The translations under genes and the position numbers were made by a program. This document shows positions 59,133 through 64,000 of a stretch of 64,000 nucleotides of DNA, one piece after another (position 1 is the first letter of the stretch; the number at the start of each line of letters is the position of its first letter). The notes under the pieces were generated by a model that was not told where the DNA came from, ran no database searches, and saw only the letters and a list, made by a program, of their open reading frames with translations. Origin of the DNA: Streptomyces lunaelactis. Lineage in GTDB: Bacteria; Actinomycetota; Actinomycetes; Streptomycetales; Streptomycetaceae. The stretch spans positions 8,308,001-8,372,000 of the forward strand of contig NZ_CP026304.1 of assembly GCF_003054555.1 (NCBI RefSeq), written 5' to 3'.

Positions 59133-59513
59133 GACGACTCGCTGGTGGCGACCGGGGACTTCACCGAGGGCGGAGGCCGACGGGCCATGCTGGAGATCCT
59201 GGAGCGCAGCCCGGACCTGGACGCGGTCTTCGCGGCCTCCGACGTGATGGCCGCCGGTGCGCGCGGTGTGCTGCGTGAGGCCGGGCGGCGGGTCCCCGAT
59301 GACGTGGCTCTCGTGGGGGTCGACGACTCGGCGGTGGCCCACCTGATGGACCCTCCTCTGACGAGTGTGCGTCAGCCGATCGAGGAGATGGGCCGCACCA
59401 TGACCCGGCTGCTGCTCCAGAGGGTGATGGGACCGTCCGAAGCCGGTCCCGCGCCGGCTCAGGAGGTGCGCCGGATCCTCCCGACCGAGCTGATCGCGCG
59501 CGGTTCCTCCTGA
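59133..59513 (+). pseudogene. LacI-family regulator (CebR-like), C-terminal part
   Basis: 127 codons remain: FTEGGGRRAMLEILERSPDL, AVFAASDVMAAGARGVLREA, VPDDVALVGVDDSAVAHLMD, LTSVRQPIEEMGRTM and the end. This is the C-terminal subdomain of the periplasmic-binding-like sensor of a LacI regulator. The helix-turn-helix and the first half are missing because the IS5 element sits at 59130. Its position before a cellulase with CebR boxes suggests it was the local CebR-type repressor. Confidence 0.75.
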
Positions 59514-59534
59514 ACCGCCCGCTCGGCCCGGGGC

Positions 59535-59560
59535 CTCACGGAACCCCTTGGTTCCGTGAG
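59535..59560. terminator. Terminator of the LacI remnant
   Basis: Perfect 11-bp arms CTCACGGAACC and GGTTCCGTGAG with a 4-base loop, 22 bases after the stop codon. Confidence 0.7.
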
Positions 59561-60045
59561 CCCCGCGTGTCTGTCCGAGGTCGGTGGGTGGACGCCGGTA
59601 CTGGTTTCGCCCGTTCCTCAACGACTGGCCATGAAGGCCGGCGAACTTTGACGCGGCCACGCGACGGTTCGACCCGTTTACAGACAGGATGAACGCACCC
59701 GCCAGCACTCGTAGGCCGACGGGGGAGCTCGGCTCAGACGTGCGGCTTCGACCCCGCAGGCCGCGTGGCAACGAGCGGACCACGGACGAGCGCACCCGTC
59801 AAGTGCCGTGCAGATCCCAGACGTTGCTTTCCATCGGCCAAGGCAACCCGCGCCTGGAAAGTGTTGTCTACACGTTTCCTCTGGGTGACGAGGGGGTTTA
59901 AGGAAACTCTTGCCGTGGCTCTTGACGACATGGCCCGATCGCCGCTTCATTGGTCGCGGCGCCACGTTGGCAGAAGTGGCTTTCACGCTCCGACGTCACA
60001 CATCGGGTCGGAGGGTTGTCCCTTCGGTCCCACTCGTGTGCAATT
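59561..60045. other. Long upstream region of the cellulase gene
   Basis: No gene is supported in these 485 bases. They hold the promoter region of the cellulase gene; the last part leads into the two CebR boxes. Confidence 0.45.
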
Positions 60046-60059
60046 TGGGAGCGCTCCCA
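60046..60059. promoter_or_regulatory. CebR box 1
   Basis: Exact 14-bp palindrome TGGGAGCGCTCCCA, the binding site of the cellobiose-responsive repressor CebR known from Streptomyces, 73 bases before the cellulase start. Confidence 0.9.
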
Positions 60060-60096
60060 TCTCCGGATCACTGACATGCCGGCGCTTTGCGCAACG

Positions 60097-60110
60097 TGGG
60101 AGCGCTCCCA
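60097..60110. promoter_or_regulatory. CebR box 2
   Basis: A second exact TGGGAGCGCTCCCA, 51 bases after the first and 22 bases before the cellulase ATG, where bound repressor would block transcription. Confidence 0.9.
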
Positions 60111-60131
60111 TGTATCGGAAGGAGAAGGTTC

Positions 60132-63100
60132 ATGCAGTACGTCAGAAGGGCTCGTGCAGCTACGGCAGCAGTCGCTGCCGTAGCTGCGACGGGTTTATTG
60201 GCTGCGATTTCGGCGGCGGTGCCTTCGGCGCCGGCAGCAGCGGTAGCGGCCGAAGCGCATGTGGACAATCCGTTCGCCCGCGCTTCGGCGTACGTGAATC
60301 CGGATTACGCCGAACTCGTCGACGACTCGATCAGTCAGACGGACGACGCGTCCGTAAAGGCGAAGATGGAGACGGTCCAGACCTACCCCACCGCGGTGTG
60401 GCTGGACCGGATAGCGGCCGTCCACGGGGGTGACGCCAACGCTGGGCGCAAGAGCCTGCGCGATCATCTGGACCTGGCCTTGGCCCAGAAGAAGCAGGGA
60501 CAGCCCCTCACCGCGACGTTCGTCGTCTACGACCTCCCCGGCCGGGACTGCGCGGCGCTGGCGTCCAACGGAGAGCTGCCCCTGACGCAGGCCGGCCTTA
60601 ACCGGTACAAGTCCGAGTACATCGACGCGATCTCGGACGTCTTCAAGGACGCGAAGTACGCGGACATCCGCATCACGACGGTGATTGAGCCCGACGGCCT
60701 CCCGAACCTGGTGACGAACGCCGCCAGTGACCCCGAGTGCCAGCAGGCCAAGTCCAGTGGCATACAGGTCAAGGCGGTGCAGTACGCCCTGGAGAAGCTG
60801 CACGGTATTGCGAACGTCTACACCTACATGGACTTCGCTCACTCGGGCTGGCTCGGCTGGGACAACAACCTCAAGCAGACGGTCCAGCTCTACACCGACG
60901 TGGCCAAGGGCACCCCGGCGGGTCTGGCCAGCGTTGACGGTCTGATCACCAATGTCGCGAACTACACGCCGCTGACGGAACCGTTCGTCACCGATCCGGA
61001 CAAGATGATCGGAGGGGCGCAGGTCAAGGGCAGCAAATATTACGAGTGGAACCCGAACTTCGACGAGGCGGACTTCACGAAGAACGTTCACAAGGAGCTG
61101 GTGACGCAGGGGTGGCCCACCTCGACGGGCATGGTAATCGACACCTCGCGCAACGGATGGGGAGGAGCGGCGCGCCCGTCGGTCGCGAGTACCAGTACCA
61201 CGCTCGACACCTGGGTCAGTGAGTCCAAGGTCGACCGGCGTGCGCACCGCGGCTTGTGGTGCAACGTCAGCGGTGCGGGGATCGGTGCGCCCCCGCAGTC
61301 GAGTCCTGTGGGCAACCCCGACTCGTACATTGACGCCTTCCTGTGGGTGAAGCCGCCGGGCGAGTCGGACGGGGCTAGCGAGGACATCGAGAACGACGAG
61401 GGCAAGCGCCAGGACCCGATGTGTGATCCGACGTTCTCGGCGCCGGCGGGCGGCAACAACAAGACGGGCGCGCTGCCGAACGCCCCGCTCGCGGGGCACT
61501 GGTTCCACGACCAGTTCGAGATGCTCGTGAAGAACGCCTACCCGGCCATCCCCGAGGCGGGCGCGGGCGACAGCGAGGCTCCCTCGGCGCCCGCGGGAGT
61601 GACCTCCACGGGCAAGACGGCCACCAGCGTGTCCCTCTCATGGGCCGCTGCCACGGACAACATCGGCGTGACCGGATACGACGTCTACCGCAACGGTACG
61701 AAGGTCAACTCGGCGGCGGTCACCGGCACGGTGTACACCGACAGCGGTCTGAAGGCCTCCACGGCGTACACCTACACCGTCAAAGCACGCGACAAGGCGG
61801 GCAATTCCTCCGCCGCGTCATCGGGTCTCGCCGTCACCACGGACGCCGGCGGCGGTGGCCAGGACACCCAGGCACCCACCGTGCCGACGGGTGTGACGTC
61901 CACAGCCACGACGACCAGCACGGCATCCCTGGCGTGGACGGCCTCCAGCGACGATACCGGCGTGACCGGATACGACGTCTACCGCGGTGCCACGAAGGTC
62001 AACGCCGCTCCGGTGACGACGACGGGATACACCGACACCGGGCTGCAGGCCGACAAGGACTACACCTATACGGTCAAGGCACGTGACGCCGCGGGCAACG
62101 TCTCCGGCGCCTCGACGCAGATCACCGCCCGGACGAAGCCGGTCGCATCCGGCTCGGGCAAGGACTGGCTCCACACCGCGGGCAACCAGATCGTGGACGA
62201 GAACGGCAACAAGGTCTGGCTGACCGGGGCCAACTGGTTCGGCTTCAACGCCAGCGAGCGGGTCTTCCACGGTCTGTGGTCGGCCAACATGGAGACCATC
62301 ACCAAGGAGATGTCCCAGCGGGGCATCAACACCCTGCGCGTGCCGATATCCACCCAGCTGCTGCTGGAGTGGAAGGAGGGCAGGGCCGCGGTCCCCAACG
62401 GGGTCAACTACTACGAGAACCCCGAGCTGAAGGACAAGACGAGCCTGCAGATCTTCGACGCCTTCCTCGCCATGGCGGAGAAGTACGGCATGAAGGTCAT
62501 GCTCGACGTCCACAGCGCCGAGGCCGACAACTCCGGTCACATCTACCCCGTCTGGTGGAAGGGTTCCATCACCAGCGAGCAGTTCTACTCGGCCTGGGAA
62601 TGGGTCACCGACCGCTACAAGACCAACGACACGATCGTGGCGATGGACGTCAAGAACGAGCCCCACGGCAAGCAGACCGAAAGTCCCCGGGCGAAGTGGG
62701 ACGGTTCCACCGACCAGGACAACTTCAAGTACGCCTGCCAGACGGCGGGCCGGCGGATCCTCGCCATCAACCCCAACGTCCTCGTCATGTGCGAGGGAAT
62801 CGAGATCTACCCCAAGGACGGAATCAACTGGACCTCGACGACTGAGGCCGACTACGACTTCAACTGGTGGGGCGGAAACCTCCGCGGCGCCAAGGACCAC
62901 CCGGTCGACCTCGGTGACCAGCAGGACCAGCTCGTGTACTCCCCGCACGACTACGGACCGCTGGTCTACCAGCAGCCCTGGTTCGAGGGCGACTGGAACC
63001 GCACCACGCTGGAGCGGGACGTCTGGGACCCCAACTGGCTCTACCTCCACAAGTCGAACACCGCACCGCTGCTCATCGGTGAATGGGGCGGCATGCTCGA

Positions 63101-64000
63101 CAACGGCCCCAACCAGAAGTGGATGACGGCGCTGCGCGACCTCATCGTGGAGAACAAGATCCACCAGACCTTCTGGTGCATCAACCCTAACTCCGGCGAC
63201 ACCGGCGGCCTTCTCAACAACGACTGGAAGACCTGGGACGAGGCCAAGTACTCCCTCCTGAAGCCGGCCCTGTGGCAGAGCGGCGGCAAGTTCGTCAGCC
63301 TCGACCACCAGGTCAAGCTCGGCGGAGCCGCCAGCACCACCGGGCTCAGCCTCGCCGACCTGTACGGCGGCGAGGGACCGGGCCAGGACACGCAGGCTCC
63401 GAGTGCGCCGTCGGGTGTGAAGGTGTCCGCGAAGACGTCGACCACTGTCGCTCTGAGCTGGACGGCTTCGTCGGACGACACCGCTGTGACGGGGTACGAC
63501 ATCTACCGTGGCGGTGTGAAGGCTGGCACCTCGGTCTCCGCCTCCTTCACCGATACCGGGCTGAGCGCGGGCACCACCTACACCTACACCGTCAAGGCCC
63601 GAGACGCCGCCGGCAACATCTCCGCAGGCTCCGCACCGCTCTCGGCGACCACCGAGACCGGCGGCGGATCGGACACCACCGCGCCCTCGGTACCGGGCGG
63701 GCTGAACACGACCGGCAAGACCACCTCCTCGGTCACGCTGTCCTGGACCGCCTCCAGCGACAACACCGGCGGCAGCGGAATCGCGGGCTACCAGGTCTTC
63801 CGAAATGGAGTGCAGGTCGCCACCCCGACCGGCACGACGTACACCGACACAGGCCTGAGCGCGGGCACCACCTACACCTACACGGTGAAGGCCCGTGACG
63901 TGGCCGGGAACATCTCGGCCGCTTCCGCACCCGTCTCGGCCACCACCGAGACCGGCAACCCCGGAGAGACCCCGCTCTCGCAGGGCAAGCGCGCCTGGGC
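60132..64000 (+). CDS. Secreted bifunctional cellulase GH6-FN3-FN3-GH5-FN3-FN3 (3' end outside window)
   Basis: Open from the ATG at 60132 (ribosome binding site GGAGAAGG) to the window end, at least 1289 residues. Residues 1 to about 38 are a signal peptide (ATAAVAAVAATGLLAAISAA). The GH6 domain (about 45-470) has VVYDLPGRDC (131-140) and VIEPDGLPN with Asp188. Two FN3 modules follow (about 484-570 and 579-668). The GH5 domain (about 677-1070) has the acid/base in KNEPHG (Glu843) and nucleophile in IGEWGG (Glu984). Two more FN3 modules reach residue 1275. GH6 usually releases cellobiose, GH5 cuts internally. A carbohydrate-binding module probably follows beyond the window. Confidence 0.92.
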   Translation, partial: MQYVRRARAATAAVAAVAATGLLAAISAAVPSAPAAAVAAEAHVDNPFARASAYVNPDYAELVDDSISQTDDASVKAKMETVQTYPTAVWLDRIAAVHGGDANAGRKSLRDHLDLALAQKKQGQPLTATFVVYDLPGRDCAALASNGELPLTQAGLNRYKSEYIDAISDVFKDAKYADIRITTVIEPDGLPNLVTNAASDPECQQAKSSGIQVKAVQYALEKLHGIANVYTYMDFAHSGWLGWDNNLKQTVQLYTDVAKGTPAGLASVDGLITNVANYTPLTEPFVTDPDKMIGGAQVKGSKYYEWNPNFDEADFTKNVHKELVTQGWPTSTGMVIDTSRNGWGGAARPSVASTSTTLDTWVSESKVDRRAHRGLWCNVSGAGIGAPPQSSPVGNPDSYIDAFLWVKPPGESDGASEDIENDEGKRQDPMCDPTFSAPAGGNNKTGALPNAPLAGHWFHDQFEMLVKNAYPAIPEAGAGDSEAPSAPAGVTSTGKTATSVSLSWAAATDNIGVTGYDVYRNGTKVNSAAVTGTVYTDSGLKASTAYTYTVKARDKAGNSSAASSGLAVTTDAGGGGQDTQAPTVPTGVTSTATTTSTASLAWTASSDDTGVTGYDVYRGATKVNAAPVTTTGYTDTGLQADKDYTYTVKARDAAGNVSGASTQITARTKPVASGSGKDWLHTAGNQIVDENGNKVWLTGANWFGFNASERVFHGLWSANMETITKEMSQRGINTLRVPISTQLLLEWKEGRAAVPNGVNYYENPELKDKTSLQIFDAFLAMAEKYGMKVMLDVHSAEADNSGHIYPVWWKGSITSEQFYSAWEWVTDRYKTNDTIVAMDVKNEPHGKQTESPRAKWDGSTDQDNFKYACQTAGRRILAINPNVLVMCEGIEIYPKDGINWTSTTEADYDFNWWGGNLRGAKDHPVDLGDQQDQLVYSPHDYGPLVYQQPWFEGDWNRTTLERDVWDPNWLYLHKSNTAPLLIGEWGGMLDNGPNQKWMTALRDLIVENKIHQTFWCINPNSGDTGGLLNNDWKTWDEAKYSLLKPALWQSGGKFVSLDHQVKLGGAASTTGLSLADLYGGEGPGQDTQAPSAPSGVKVSAKTSTTVALSWTASSDDTAVTGYDIYRGGVKAGTSVSASFTDTGLSAGTTYTYTVKARDAAGNISAGSAPLSATTETGGGSDTTAPSVPGGLNTTGKTTSSVTLSWTASSDNTGGSGIAGYQVFRNGVQVATPTGTTYTDTGLSAGTTYTYTVKARDVAGNISAASAPVSATTETGNPGETPLSQGKRAW

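Noticed and set aside
60195..63308. Two long minus-strand frames (437 and 496 codons) in the cellulase region
   Set aside because: Both are antisense to the continuous GH6-GH5 reading frame, which has signal peptide, catalytic motifs and ribosome binding site.
1..64000. CRISPR arrays, rRNA and tRNA genes
   Set aside because: No regularly spaced repeats of CRISPR type, no rRNA-like sequence and no cloverleaf with a TTCRANT motif were recognised by eye; a tRNAscan or Infernal run would be decisive.

Overview
The window is high-GC actinobacterial DNA, almost certainly from a Streptomyces. The codon third positions are strongly G/C, and the recognisable families are typical of the genus: pentapeptide-repeat membrane protein, BTAD regulator, serine/threonine kinase with WD40 repeats, SCO2400-like zinc-ribbon membrane protein, DUF6207, Lsr2-like fragment and CebR-type operators. 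No rRNA, tRNA, CRISPR array or clear replication origin was seen. The region looks like an accessory or subtelomeric 'graveyard': at least a dozen transposase or recombinase genes in every state of decay, with ordinary genes cut into pieces between them.

Layout. 1-1.1 kb: GNAT tail, then the end of a Tn554-type recombinase unit (recombinase tail plus DUF6262 protein). 1.2-2 kb: pentapeptide-repeat membrane protein. 2.3-7.7 kb: a Tn3-family transposase fragment split by an inserted 4.2-kb element with short terminal inverted repeats, two tyrosine recombinases and a broken GyrB-like ATPase gene. 7.8-11.4 kb: DUF1963 protein, MFS exporter and divergent winged-helix regulator. 11.4-14 kb: remnants of IS5, an ABC transporter, Tn3, a lipoprotein, an S8 protease and IS982. 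14.1-19.5 kb: a well-kept sulfur island (TusA-like carrier, cysteine desulfurase and ArsR-rhodanese regulator, divergent from a metallo-hydrolase with two rhodanese domains and an MFS transporter).

19.8-25.6 kb: a Y-family DNA polymerase gene remnant interrupted by a tightly coupled four-gene recombinase cassette (active tyrosine recombinase, XRE-like protein, small zinc protein, and a large zinc-finger protein with a recombinase fold but without catalytic residues) plus IS4-type debris and a DUF3303 gene. 25.7-27.2 kb: pieces of a plasmid- or ICE-like unit, including a TGCGCA repeat array. 27.3-30.1 kb: a 239-bp inverted repeat bracketing an IS5 transposase, with a complete and a truncated VOC gene, next to a second fragment of the non-catalytic recombinase family. 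30.3-39.7 kb: kinase-WD40, complete IS1182, SCO2400-like protein, 5'-truncated BTAD regulator and hypotheticals.

41-48 kb: a small membrane protein interrupted by an IS630 copy that itself carries a group II intron (reverse transcriptase with HNH domain, recognisable domain V), then DUF3291, another Tn554-type recombinase with a nonsense codon, and an IS5 tail. 48-56 kb: GH16-like protein, plasmid-type small-gene debris, patatin-like membrane phospholipase, a ribbon-helix-helix/Doc-like toxin-antitoxin pair with a palindrome over its start, a hypothetical protein and a PQQ-propeller lipoprotein. 56.4-59.1 kb: IS701-type element with 140-bp inverted repeats abutting an IS5 element, which together have removed the front of a LacI-type regulator. 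60.1 kb to the end: an open reading frame with no stop before the window edge, encoding a secreted GH6-FN3-FN3-GH5-FN3-FN3 cellulase behind two perfect CebR boxes.

The most unusual items are the four-gene cassette with the non-catalytic partner, the 4.2-kb element inside Tn3, the intron/IS630 nest with compensating frameshifts, and the double-catalytic cellulase. Family names come from reading the translated sequence; no database search was possible.
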